Below, in pieces: positions 33,248 to 41,178 of a stretch of 64,000 nucleotides of DNA. Below the pieces are notes generated by a model. That model ran no database searches and was not told where the DNA came from. It was given only the letters and a program-made list of their open reading frames with translations. The stretch is from Acidobacteriota bacterium (lineage in GTDB: Bacteria > Acidobacteriota > Blastocatellia > Pyrinomonadales > Pyrinomonadaceae), in the NCBI GenBank assembly GCA_016700075.1, contig CP065000.1, positions 3,100,001 through 3,164,000 on the forward strand, written 5' to 3'. The stretch's first letter is position 1; each line of letters begins with the position of its first letter. A program made the position numbers and the translations under genes.

Positions 33248-33771
33248 AAAACCATTTTCGCCGTAGAGGCTGTGCAAGAGCAAATTGAGCAGGCAATTCA
33301 AACACGTATCGCAAAACGGGACGACAGCAACCCGTAGAAATGCCGTCAAACTGAGGTGAAACAATATCAGACGGCGAAGATTGCGTGCCGAAACGAGGCT
33401 GAGTTCAATGCGGTTGGGCGGGGGCGTTGCCCCCTTCCTGACCCTCTTGTATTTGTGTTGAAAAGAAGAGCAAAGCCCGGCCGACTTTTGAACGCTGATA
33501 GATCAATTCAGTATAGGGTTTGACAGTCCGGAAGGGGGCATCGTCCCCGAATTGTGCCAAAAGGATAGCAGCCCCGCGACTCGCTTTCGCCATTGCTTAC
33601 GCGCAGGCTTGTGCAACGTTGGCTCGCGGTCCGACGAGCGGATGCGGGCATGGATGCCCGCGTTCCCGGCAAAGGTGCTGAGAAATTGCCTTTGGTCCGA
33701 CGGGCATGGGGCCGTGCCGCTGTTTTGTTCCGGCGGCGTTTTTATGTATGGTCTTAGCGGAGGAATTTTAC
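33248..33771. other. intergenic region with several inverted repeats
   Basis: No gene is supported. It contains an inverted repeat GCCCCCTTCC (33429-33438) / GGAAGGGGGC (33530-33539), a copy of the dispersed CGCC-TTGCTTACGCGC element (33588-33617) and a GCGGGCA/TGCCCGC hairpin (33644-33661). SD GGAGGA of the downstream gene is at 33759-33764. Confidence 0.6.
33588..33617. repeat. dispersed repeat, copy of the 2.8-kb element
   Basis: CGCCATTGCTTACGCGCAGG and the following TTGTGCAAC match the right arm of the inverted repeat at 2861-2893 at about 26 of 30 positions. Confidence 0.65.
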
Positions 33772-34584
33772 ATGAAATATACATACGGTTTTGCACGGAT
33801 ATTGATATTAGGTGCGTTGCTGATCGTCGGGGCGAATGCTCAGGACGAGGGCGAGGTTCACATCGGGTTTAAGGGCGGCGTCAGCACGCCGAATCTGGTC
33901 GGCGGCGGCGACAACGAGGTAACACGGGATTACAAGTCGCGAACCGCGTACAATTTCGGCGGCTATGTAGAATACAGGGTCTCGCCGAGGTTTTCGGTGC
34001 AAACCGAAGTTAATTTTGCACCGCAAGGCGGAAAACGCGAAGGCATTCAGCCCGTGACGCGTCCGATACCGGGACTGCCGCCACCGCCGGGGCAGTATTA
34101 TTACGGCAACTTCAGCAACACCGCGAAGCTCAATTATTTGGAGATACCCGTACTTTTCAAATACACGCAAAAGCGTGACGGGCCGCGTGTATATGTGAAC
34201 GGCGGGCCGTATGCCGGCTTTTTGCTGAAAGCCACGCAGGAAACACGCGGCACCAGCCCGCTCTATATTGACCGGAACGGCACGCCGTTCCAAATTCCGG
34301 GGCCTCCGACGGCAACAACAGGCAATCCGGAAGGCACAATATTTTTCCCGCCGATCACTTGGGACGCGGATACCGATGTAACTGACAGCCTTAATCGTTT
34401 CAATGTGGGATTGACCGGCGGCGGCGGCATTCAGTTCCCAGTCGGCAAGAACTATTTCTTTGTTGATGCGAGGGCCGCCTACGGATTCCGAACGCTGCAG
34501 AAAAATACTGCGACCGACGGCAAGAGCAGAACGGGTTATCTGCTGTTTTCGTTCGGGTATGCGTTCAAGGTACGCGGAAGGTAG
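33772..34584 (+). CDS. outer-membrane beta-barrel protein
   Basis: A 270-aa protein starting at MKYTYGFAR, with GGAGGA at the right distance; the longer upstream frame is not used. The signal peptide ends near GANAQ. The mature part has alternating strands (HIGFKGGVSTPNLVGGG, FGGYVEYRVSPRFSVQTEVNFAPQGG, LNYLEIPVLFKYTQK, YVNGGPYAGFLLKA) ending in YLLFSFGYAFKVRGR, the pattern of PF13568-type small porin-like barrels. Ligand unknown. A UUCG-loop terminator follows directly, so it is probably transcribed alone. Confidence 0.85.
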   Translation: MKYTYGFARILILGALLIVGANAQDEGEVHIGFKGGVSTPNLVGGGDNEVTRDYKSRTAYNFGGYVEYRVSPRFSVQTEVNFAPQGGKREGIQPVTRPIPGLPPPPGQYYYGNFSNTAKLNYLEIPVLFKYTQKRDGPRVYVNGGPYAGFLLKATQETRGTSPLYIDRNGTPFQIPGPPTATTGNPEGTIFFPPITWDADTDVTDSLNRFNVGLTGGGGIQFPVGKNYFFVDARAAYGFRTLQKNTATDGKSRTGYLLFSFGYAFKVRGR

Positions 34585-34618
34585 TTGATCTGAGACTAAC
34601 TGCGGTCCGGCGGAATTG

Positions 34619-34645
34619 CCCCGCTCTTCGGAGCGGGGTTTTTTG
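34619..34645 (+). terminator. rho-independent terminator with UUCG loop
   Basis: CCCCGCTC (34619-34626), loop TTCG, GAGCGGGG (34631-34638) and a TTTTTT run. It lies 35 bp after the barrel gene. Confidence 0.92.
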
Positions 34646-34887
34646 TTTCTCCCGACATTCGGGCCTCAGCCCAAATGAAATGTTGGGCCAAAGCCCAATT
34701 CTCAATTGTGCATGTGAACCGTCGGCTGAAGCCGACGGCAATTCTAGGTAATTGTTTCCAAGATGCAGGCATGCAGTCCGCGGTCGAGCGTAAAACCACC
34801 CGCTATCGCAGGTGGTTCTGACAGTTCGGTTTAGCCCTTGCTAACCTAGCGGCCTCCTTCTCCAACGGACAGGACCCTAAGCCGCGT
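34646..34887. repeat. cluster of short palindromic repeats
   Basis: Several hairpins in a row: TGGGCC/GGCCCA-type around 34682-34700, CCGTCGGCTGAAGCCGACGG near 34720-34740, and the AACCACCCGCTATCGCAGG element at 34794-34822, a close copy of the element at 2977-3005. No gene is seen. Confidence 0.7.
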
Positions 34888-35766
34888 TCAACCACCCACT
34901 ACCGAAGGTGGTTCTGACTTGAAGCGGTATTGTGCTAGCGTGTGGGCGAGGACGGTGATGATTATTATTGCGCCGCCGAGGATCGCCCATTGCGACGGGC
35001 GTTCGCCGATGAAGACAAAGACCCAAACCGGATTAAGCAGGGGTTCGACAAAGCCGATGATCGAGGCGTCGAGCGGGCGTGTGCCGCCGCGGACGCCTTT
35101 GATGAACAGGATGTACGCGATACCGATCTGCAGAACGCCGAGAAACAGAACGGCGAAAAGATCCAGCAAAGTTATGGTCGGAATCGCGGCGATGCCGCTC
35201 GGCAGCGTGACGATAGCGAGCAGGAAGTTGCCGTAGATGACCGTGACCGTGCCGCTAAGGCCGAGGGCTTTCGGGTGACGCAGCAGCAAGATATAGAGGC
35301 CTAAAAACACTCCCGAGCCGAGTGCGGCAATGTTGCCCGCAATATCGCCTGCCGACAGGTCGCCGACGAAGAACAGCGACATTCCCGCAATGCAGAAGAT
35401 CACGGTTGCGAGGTCCCGGAGGCGGAACTTTTCGCCGATAACGAACGGTGCAAGGACGAGGATGTAGATCGGGGCCGTGTACTGCAGGAAGATCGCGTTA
35501 GCGGCGGTCGTTTGTTTGGTCGCCCAGACGAAAAGGAAAAGCAGCGTGGAATAAATGAGTGTGCAGAAAATGCCGAAGCCGTTTATTCGCAGGCCGTCGC
35601 GGCGTGTGATCAAAAGGACCGTTATTCCCGCGAAGAGCGATCGAAAGAACGTGACCTGATACGCGTCGAGGGAAGTGAGCTTGATGAAAAGGCCGCCGGT
35701 GCTCCAGAGGAACACTGCGATAACGACGAGCATCACCGGGGGAATTGCCTGCAGACGCTTTTCCAT
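34888..35766 (-). CDS. EamA/DMT family transporter
   Basis: A 292-aa membrane protein starting at MEKRLQAIPPV; the first 12 codons of the longer frame are left out because of the better helix start, although no SD is clear at either place. About ten transmembrane helices in two EamA halves, with VIAVFLWSTGGLFIKLTSLD opening the first and SIIGFVEPLLNPVWVFVFIGERPS in the second, typical of drug/metabolite exporters. Substrate unknown. Its last ten codons (SEPPSVVGG and stop) are made of a dispersed palindromic repeat (34890-34918). Confidence 0.9.
   Translation of the reverse strand: MEKRLQAIPPVMLVVIAVFLWSTGGLFIKLTSLDAYQVTFFRSLFAGITVLLITRRDGLRINGFGIFCTLIYSTLLFLFVWATKQTTAANAIFLQYTAPIYILVLAPFVIGEKFRLRDLATVIFCIAGMSLFFVGDLSAGDIAGNIAALGSGVFLGLYILLLRHPKALGLSGTVTVIYGNFLLAIVTLPSGIAAIPTITLLDLFAVLFLGVLQIGIAYILFIKGVRGGTRPLDASIIGFVEPLLNPVWVFVFIGERPSQWAILGGAIIIITVLAHTLAQYRFKSEPPSVVGG
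34890..34918. repeat. dispersed 29-bp palindrome inside the transporter 3' end
   Basis: AACCACCCACTACCGAAGG and the following TGGTTCTGAC match the copies at 2977-3005 and 34794-34822 except at a few positions. It overlaps the stop codon and last codons of the EamA gene. Confidence 0.8.
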
Positions 35767-35823
35767 TAAAAGAATTTTCAACGCAAAGCCGCCGAGACGC
35801 AAAGGCGAACGGAAGGGAAGTTA

Positions 35824-35900
35824 GCCGCGAATAACACGAAGACCACGAATCAATTGGACCGATATGGTGCCTTTGTCGTGATCTTCGTGTTATTCGCGGC
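35824..35900. repeat. 18-bp perfect inverted repeat between two genes
   Basis: GCCGCGAATAACACGAAG (35824-35841) and its exact complement CTTCGTGTTATTCGCGGC (35883-35900) flank a 41-bp loop. It lies just after the 2Fe-2S protein gene and may terminate it. A related element fills the accB-accC spacer (62988-63060). Confidence 0.9.
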
Positions 35901-35906
35901 CAGCAA

Positions 35907-36944
35907 TTATTCGCCGGAGGTCGCTTCTTTGACGACCTCGCGGAGCTTCTTGGCAGATGTCGTTACGGGTTCCAGCTCTACCTCCTCGACGTTGCCGTAA
36001 ACCTTCTTGCCAAAGACTGCGTTCCAGGGCGGAATGACGATATGAACGTTGCCTTCGGCACGGGCCTGGCAGGCGAGGCGGAGAAACGGATGATCGCCTA
36101 CGGGCTGGTTATAGCCGAAAACTTTCATTTGGCGACGTTCGCGTGCGGGCGGCGGCGTGAGTTTTTCTTCGCCGGCGAGCACGCCGACCCAGCAAGTGCC
36201 GCAGCTTGCCGATGTGCATTCGATCGGCACGGGCCCTTCCCAACAGCGGGCGTCCGATGCTTGCCAATTTTGCGAATGGTCCTTTTGCGATGCGGTTACG
36301 ATCTCTTCGTCGTTGATGATGGTGAATTTGCCGGTGTAATTCAGCGCCGAATGGTTGACGGAGAATTGTTTATCGACGGTGCGGAGAAAGCCTAGCAGGC
36401 CCTGGCTGTCGTCTTTCGCACGCTCGGCGACGATGGCGTCGGGGCTTTTTGCCATTAGCCCTTTCGGCTCTGCGACCTCGCCCGAAGCTGCTTTGAAAGC
36501 GTCCAGGCCGACCTGATTCAGCGTCATCAGGCCGACCGCGGCGATGGCGTTGACGAGCTTGCGTTCGACGCCGAGCTTTTCTGCGGCCTCGATCGATACT
36601 GATTTGATCAGATCGACAAGTGAAGCAGGTTCCTCGGCCATTTCATCGGCCATTTTTTCGATAACGCACTTCACCTTTTTCCAGTAACGGTGGCCGTATA
36701 GGAAATGATGCGACGTGTCTATCTGCGTGGCTAGGCTGTATTCGCCCTGCATCGCGATTCTGCGTAGCGTTTCTTCAGTCGCACCGTTTTCTGCAAGAAA
36801 CTCTTGCAGCCCGAGCGGATAAAAACGAAACCACACCTGCACAGCGTTGCGATCGACCTCGTGTATCGACGGCAGCAGCTCGTCAACCGCAGTCAGCCAT
36901 ACGTTCTCAGAGTGGTGTGAAAGAGACGCCTCGAATTCTGTCAT
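35907..36944 (-). CDS. 2Fe-2S ferredoxin-domain protein
   Basis: A 345-aa protein. The N-terminal ~190 aa are helical and not assigned. The C-terminal part has a plant-type 2Fe-2S pattern: Cys243, Cys248 and Cys251 in ECTSASCGTCWVG and Cys292 in RLACQARAEG, the usual C-x4-C-x2-C-(x~40)-C spacing. It is therefore a redox protein; the electron partner is not visible. No membrane helix or signal. Divergent from the AraC-type gene, with starts 180 bp apart. Confidence 0.82.
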   Translation of the reverse strand: MTEFEASLSHHSENVWLTAVDELLPSIHEVDRNAVQVWFRFYPLGLQEFLAENGATEETLRRIAMQGEYSLATQIDTSHHFLYGHRYWKKVKCVIEKMADEMAEEPASLVDLIKSVSIEAAEKLGVERKLVNAIAAVGLMTLNQVGLDAFKAASGEVAEPKGLMAKSPDAIVAERAKDDSQGLLGFLRTVDKQFSVNHSALNYTGKFTIINDEEIVTASQKDHSQNWQASDARCWEGPVPIECTSASCGTCWVGVLAGEEKLTPPPARERRQMKVFGYNQPVGDHPFLRLACQARAEGNVHIVIPPWNAVFGKKVYGNVEEVELEPVTTSAKKLREVVKEATSGE

Positions 36945-37065
36945 CTATTATTTGGTCTTGAACGGCGGTTCAGAAATCCGCCAACTCTCAAACTTACAAA
37001 TTGTAACACATCGTGCGAAAGTTGCCAATCACGATTGTTATTAGACCCCATTGCGAAAAAAAACA

Positions 37066-37097
37066 TTGACAAAATGAGGGGGGGGGGATTATATAAC
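37066..37097 (+). promoter_or_regulatory. promoter with a 10-G tract in the spacer
   Basis: A perfect -35 TTGACA (37066-37071) is followed by AAATGA, ten G (37078-37087) and then an A/T-rich -10 region; TATAAC at 37092-37097 fits 5 of 6 at 20-bp spacing, TATATA at 37090-37095 fits less well at 18 bp. The G run is therefore inside the spacer, and its length sets promoter strength. The AraC-type start is 28 bp downstream. Confidence 0.7.
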
Positions 37098-37124
37098 CGG
37101 ATTCCAAACATACGAAGTCTTTCT

Positions 37125-37496
37125 ATGGTCACTATGGATCGACGCGTCTTTCACATCACACAATTGCTTAGGAGTTCGATGTCTAGAGAATGGACCGTCG
37201 AATCGATGGCCACCGAAGTCAGAATGTCGGTGCCGCATTTTCAACGGTTATTTAAACAATCGATAGGTACCAGTCCGGCTGCATATCTAAATGAACTTAG
37301 ACTCAAAAGGGCGAGAGTGCTGCTTTCAGAACCTGAATGTTTTTTGCACATAAAAGAGGTCGCGTTCCAAATCGGCTTTAGAAGCACGAGCCATTTCACG
37401 ACTGAATTCAAGAACAAATTTGGCTCAACCCCAACGGAATTTCGCAACCAACAGTCAGAAATTCACCAGTCATTATCGCCAATCCGAAGCAAATGA
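37125..37496 (+). CDS. AraC family transcriptional regulator, HTH only
   Basis: A ~123-aa protein. Two helix-turn-helix units are visible: MATEVRMSVPHFQRLFKQSIGTSPAAYLNELRLKRA and IKEVAFQIGFRSTSHFTTEFKNKFGSTPTEFR, the standard AraC DNA-binding domain. There is no sensor or arabinose-binding domain, so it is a minimal regulator, like MarA/SoxS in size. Start taken at ATG 37125, downstream of the promoter; 37134 is also possible, and no SD is obvious for either. It lies 158 bp ahead of the thioredoxin-like gene and may control it. Confidence 0.85.
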   Translation: MVTMDRRVFHITQLLRSSMSREWTVESMATEVRMSVPHFQRLFKQSIGTSPAAYLNELRLKRARVLLSEPECFLHIKEVAFQIGFRSTSHFTTEFKNKFGSTPTEFRNQQSEIHQSLSPIRSK

Positions 37497-37653
37497 TCGT
37501 TTTCGACAGGTAATGTTGGAAATGCTCACTAAATAATCGTTGAATTTATCAACGGTTTCGTGAAGACTTTAGGGAGTCGGAAACTGGTCTAATTTCAATT
37601 CTCATTGAACATCTAGCGATTTAATTAAGATTCACGTTCGGTTGGTTTTATCA

Positions 37654-38175
37654 ATGGAACGATTTCGGAAGATTCTTGAAATAGCATCTAATCTAGCCAT
37701 AGTGCTAGTTGTAGCCCTACTAGGAGTCTTTGTATTTCAACGTAATTTCGATCGACCGATAAAGCCGAGCCCGGGAAGGAGTGACTTCATAAAGCCTGGG
37801 AGTCGTTTGGCTTTTAGTGGTCTCGACTGGGGCAAAAGTGATAGAAATCTTCTCCTCGTTCTTTCGGCGAATTGCAGGTTCTGCACCGAAAGTTCTACGT
37901 TTTATCGGAGAATCGTGGCCCAAAATGACGATTCTTCCAAGCTAAGAATTTTGGCCGTGTTTCCGCAGGAAACTAACGAAGCAAAACAATTCCTCATCTA
38001 GAACGAGATAACGGTTGATGCTGTGGTATCGGCCAGCCCAGCCGAATTGATGGTGAAGGGGACGCCGTCCTTACTGCTAGTCGATTCAACGGGGATTGTA
38101 CAAAAAACGTGGGTCGGGAAAATACCTCCTGAAAAAGAACCCGAGGTATTGTCTACAATTTTTGATTGGCTTTAA
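37654..38175 (+). pseudogene. thioredoxin-like thiol oxidoreductase split by an in-frame amber codon
   Basis: The reading frame from ATG 37654 (or TTG 37642) is open for 115 codons, then TAG at 37999-38001, then open in the same frame for another 57 codons to TAA at 38173-38175. The first half has a membrane helix (~11-28), the LLLVLSANCRFC motif with Cys74-x-x-Cys77 of a thioredoxin active site and following helix; the second half has VKGTPSLLLVDSTG, the cis-Pro loop and last strand. Both halves are needed for one thioredoxin/TlpA fold, so a single 173-aa ancestral gene is clear. Either a nonsense pseudogene, a readthrough case or a sequencing error. Codon use and A+T content match the following genes. 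Confidence 0.8.
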
Positions 38176-38224
38176 TGCAGTTCTTGTTCGCTAAGAACGT
38201 TACGTACGAAAAGGAGAAAATGAC

Positions 38225-38590
38225 ATGCAAAATATTCTAATTAGATTGACGATGTTAACTGTTGGACTAGCTGCACTGGGCGTATTCCTTTTCGATGAAA
38301 AGGCTTCCGCCGCGGATGCTATTGTCGTAGCAGGTCCGTGCCAGCAAGACTGCGACAGATACTGGGAGATTTGCAACGACGCATGTGAGGAAGCGTGCGA
38401 AATCAATGATCAAGATTGTACTTCTTGCGTAATTGGTTGTGCACAGGAATGGAACAGTTGTTCTCAGCATTCAATATATTGCTCCCAGGGTAGTTTTTCG
38501 TACAACCCCAGTTGCAATCTCCAATTTGGATTACATTGCGTTGTCGTCGGTGGAATCGAAGATTGCGATACCCGCGAACGGTGCTCATAA
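38225..38590 (+). CDS. exported Cys-rich protein
   Basis: A 121-aa protein with AAGGAG at 38211-38216 before its ATG. The signal peptide (LTMLTVGLAALGVFLF, cleavage near ASAADA) leaves a mature part of ~90 aa with 14 Cys, in CxxxC and CxxC spacing such as CNDACEEAC and CTSCVIGC. No named family is recognised; the number and spacing of Cys suggest disulfide cross-linking or metal binding outside the cytoplasm. After the stop at 38590 another frame (to 38714) continues with five Cys in YSEICNRIGYENGCVVC and a GSGGPGQGP tail, so a frameshift may have cut a longer protein. The neighbouring thioredoxin-like gene fits a role in disulfide chemistry. Confidence 0.6.
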   Translation: MQNILIRLTMLTVGLAALGVFLFDEKASAADAIVVAGPCQQDCDRYWEICNDACEEACEINDQDCTSCVIGCAQEWNSCSQHSIYCSQGSFSYNPSCNLQFGLHCVVVGGIEDCDTRERCS

Positions 38591-38861
38591 TGGGTATTCT
38601 GAAATATGCAATCGTATTGGTTATGAAAATGGCTGCGTCGTTTGTCCAGATCCTGATAACCAAAATTGTTACGGAAGTGGCGGCCCAGGTCAGGGACCTC
38701 TTCAATGTTTGTAGACGGAAATCATTATAATGCCGTTATGCTTGGGACTGTATCAGGTGCCGTTTTTAGGTAACTACCATACATCACATTTGCGATTATT
38801 GTGTAAATATCGGAGTTGCGGCGCCTGTCGGGCAAACTGGTTTAATTCTACTAACCAACTG

Positions 38862-39827
38862 ATGTGTGTAGACCGCAATCGATTGGAGCCTGCTGTGATT
38901 TTCCCCATTACTGTAATTGCTTCCGCGCTTGTTCTTCTTTTTTCTCTAACTATATACTCCCAGTCAGAACCACCTCTTCGAGTGAATACCAATATTGTGA
39001 TTGTTCCCGTATCGGTGATTGACCGAGATGGTAGGTTCGTATCGGACTTGAAACAGGATGATTTTAGAATATTTGAAGACGGAATCCAGCAAGAAATTGA
39101 ACTGTTCGAGTCGACATCACTTCCGATCACCATTTATTTTTTGGTCGACATGAGCGGGTCGATGACCAAGCACGTGACATCCGTCAACGAAGCCATAAAC
39201 ACGTTCGTCCGCCAACTGCGCCCGGACGACCAAGTGGCAGTTGCATCCTTCGCCGATTTCACAAATGTATTAATAAAGCCCACAAAGGTCTCGACGTTAC
39301 AAAGAAGTATCCAGGTGAAACCGAGAGTCGACAGCCATTTCACGAGAATTTACGATGGCGTGCATGACGTGCTGAAAGCTGTTAGGAAGATAAAGGGAAG
39401 GAAATCAGTAGTAGTTTTTTCCGACGGTGCCGGTGATGGGACGTACGCATCTGCAAGTGGAAATTTGCGTGACGCTGAAGAAGGCGATGCGACTATTTAC
39501 ACGGTTCAGTTTCGTTATTTTAATTCGTCGCCGCCACGTGGAATTAGTCAAAAAAAGTTCCACCAGGCACTTGAAAACGCGACTACTTATATGCAAAAAC
39601 TGCCTCAACTATCTGGTGGGCGATACTACAATATCGAAAAAATCACTAGTCTTGATGAAGTTTTTGAAAAGATAGTGAATGAACTTTGTGGGCAATATAA
39701 TCTCGGATATTACCCACGAGGTGATGGAAGGCCTGGTGAACACCGTAGGATCACAGTCAGGGTGGGTCGTGCCGAGGTCGCTGTAAGATCGAAGAATGGG
39801 TATTTTTTCTCTTTTGGAAGGAGGTAG
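38862..39827 (+). CDS. exported VWFA-related protein, acidobacterial type
   Basis: A ~321-aa protein. The start at 38862 (MCVDRNRLEP) is chosen because the frame upstream encodes Cys/Arg-rich residues of no known family; no SD is evident. A signal segment (ITVIASALVLLFSLTIY) leads to VIDRDGRFVSDLKQDDFRIFEDG, the hallmark N-terminal part of TIGR03436 proteins, then the VWA domain with MIDAS DMSGSM (Asp96) and VVVFSDGAGDG. Ends with YNLGYYPRGDGRPGEHRRI, typical of the family. It is the last gene of the A+T-rich island, 150-270 bp after the Cys-rich gene. Likely envelope protein, partner unknown. Confidence 0.8.
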   Translation: MCVDRNRLEPAVIFPITVIASALVLLFSLTIYSQSEPPLRVNTNIVIVPVSVIDRDGRFVSDLKQDDFRIFEDGIQQEIELFESTSLPITIYFLVDMSGSMTKHVTSVNEAINTFVRQLRPDDQVAVASFADFTNVLIKPTKVSTLQRSIQVKPRVDSHFTRIYDGVHDVLKAVRKIKGRKSVVVFSDGAGDGTYASASGNLRDAEEGDATIYTVQFRYFNSSPPRGISQKKFHQALENATTYMQKLPQLSGGRYYNIEKITSLDEVFEKIVNELCGQYNLGYYPRGDGRPGEHRRITVRVGRAEVAVRSKNGYFFSFGRR

Positions 39828-39936
39828 TTCCGAAATTCAAAATTCGTGATTCATTCCACCCTTTCTCCTACTCTAACTATCCAAAGTGCGATACAATTAT
39901 TAAAAGCGATTTTCAAGATAAGCGGCGAACTTCAAC

Positions 39937-39965
39937 TTGACACGATTCTCTGAAATTCATAATAT
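39937..39965 (+). promoter_or_regulatory. probable str operon promoter
   Basis: TTGACA (39937-39942), 17 bp, then TAATAT (39960-39965). The -35 is perfect, the -10 matches 4 of 6. The leader to rpsL would be about 290 nt, with a GCCGGA/TCCGGC hairpin at 40189-40204 and no T-run. Confidence 0.6.
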
Positions 39966-40261
39966 CTAAAGTTTCGGACTTTGCGGTCTGTTGCGTCTTG
40001 GAGGCGAAAGTGCTGAAAAGACGGGGATTTTTGAGAATCAGGGACAGGAATTGTTGCGTAAGAGGTGCGGGAACACACTCGCTGCCGGCTGAGAAAAACA
40101 CATCTATTGCCACGCTACAGCAAAGTCCGGATACTCGGGATCGACTAATTAAGAGCAATTCATTCAGCGCGAGCTGCTTGAGCTAACTGCCGGATGCGTC
40201 CGGCAAGAGTCAGGTAAGACATTTGTTTTGCCTACGTAAAAAAGAAGGGTTTTGGTAGATT
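39966..40261. other. long rpsL leader region
   Basis: About 300 bp without a supported gene between the probable str promoter and rpsL. One hairpin (40189-40204) is seen. A control element for the ribosomal operon could lie here, but I see no recognisable binding-site mimic. Confidence 0.4.
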
Positions 40262-40642
40262 ATGCCGACAATTAACCAACTAGTTCGCAAAGGGCGTCAG
40301 CGCGTCAAGTATAAGACCGCAAGCCCGGCATTGCAGTCAAATCCGCAGAAGCGCGGCGTTTGCACGCGTGTTTACACTTCAACGCCGAAAAAGCCGAATT
40401 CGGCTCTGCGTAAGGTCGCACGTGTTCGCCTGACGAATCAGATCGAGGTGACGACATACATTCCGGGTATCGGCCACAACCTGCAGGAGCATTCGATCGT
40501 GCTCATCCGCGGCGGCCGCGTAAAGGACCTTCCGGGTGTGCGTTATCACGTTATTCGCGGAACGCTGGACGCTTCGGGCGTCGCGAACCGTAATCAGGCC
40601 CGTTCGAAGTACGGTGCGAAGCGGCCGAAAGGAGCGAAGTAA
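40262..40642 (+). CDS. rpsL: 30S ribosomal protein S12
   Basis: 126 aa, normal length. The MPTINQLVRKGRQ start, the decoding-site loop YTSTPKKPNSALRKVARV (with the Lys that mutates to streptomycin resistance) and GGRVKDLPGVRYHVIRG are all intact. First gene of the str operon; an S12-type basic tail KRPKGAK closes it. The 65-bp spacer to rpsG holds an ACGCCTAAGGGCGT hairpin element. Confidence 0.98.
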   Translation: MPTINQLVRKGRQRVKYKTASPALQSNPQKRGVCTRVYTSTPKKPNSALRKVARVRLTNQIEVTTYIPGIGHNLQEHSIVLIRGGRVKDLPGVRYHVIRGTLDASGVANRNQARSKYGAKRPKGAK

Positions 40643-40656
40643 GAATTGAGTAAGAA

Positions 40657-40680
40657 ACGCCTAAGGGCGTCACTCTGAAC
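40657..40680. repeat. ACGCC/GGCGT-CTCTGAAC repeat, copy 1
   Basis: ACGCCTAAGGGCGT hairpin followed by CACTCTGAAC, in the rpsL-rpsG spacer. Same family at 44647-44672 and 45785-45807. Confidence 0.75.
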
Positions 40681-40707
40681 ATTCACTCTAAATCTAAACA
40701 GGGAATT

Positions 40708-41178
40708 ATGCCTAGAAGAAGAGTTGCAGGAAAAAGAGAAGTACTCCCGGATCCGATCTACAACAGTATCGCGGTGACCAAGTTCATCAACGGGCTGATG
40801 TGGCAGGGAAAAAAGAGCGTCGCTGAAAAGATCTTTTACGGCGCTATGACAAAGATCGGCGAAAAGACAGGTGAAGAGCCGCTCAAGGTCTTTAAGAAGG
40901 CGCTTGATTCGGTCGCTCCGGCGCTTGAGGTCAAATCACGCCGTATCGGCGGTGCGACATATCAGGTTCCGCTCGAAGTTTCGCGTGACCGCCGCAATAC
41001 GCTGGCGATCCGCTGGATCGTTTCGAACGCTCGCAACCGCAGCGAAAAGACGATGGAAGACCGCTTGGTCGGCGAGCTGCTCGATTCGATGCAGGGCCGC
41101 GGCGGTGCAATGAAAAAGAAGGACGACGTCCACCGTATGGCAGAGGCGAACAAAGCGTTCGCACATTACAGATTTTAG
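40708..41178 (+). CDS. rpsG: 30S ribosomal protein S7
   Basis: 156 aa. MPRRRVAGKREVLPDPIYNS, VAKFINGLMWQGKKS-like helix and the C-terminal RMAEANKAFAHYRF are typical. Initiates assembly of the 30S head by binding the 3' domain of 16S rRNA, and in other bacteria represses its operon. Second gene of the str cluster; followed by a palindromic spacer before fusA. Confidence 0.98.
   Translation: MPRRRVAGKREVLPDPIYNSIAVTKFINGLMWQGKKSVAEKIFYGAMTKIGEKTGEEPLKVFKKALDSVAPALEVKSRRIGGATYQVPLEVSRDRRNTLAIRWIVSNARNRSEKTMEDRLVGELLDSMQGRGGAMKKKDDVHRMAEANKAFAHYRF

Noticed and set aside
37999..38175. Recoding of TAG as pyrrolysine or selenocysteine
   Set aside because: No sign of a recoding element was seen and TAG ends other genes normally here; nonsense mutation is simpler.
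38590..38730. Separate small gene starting at ATG 38590 overlapping the Cys-rich stop (TAATG)
   Set aside because: The frame gives a nondescript hydrophobic peptide, while the neighbouring frame continues the Cys pattern; the latter is the better explanation.
40188..40205. Terminator before rpsL
   Set aside because: A GCCGGA/TCCGGC hairpin exists but no T-run follows, and it lies inside the likely leader.
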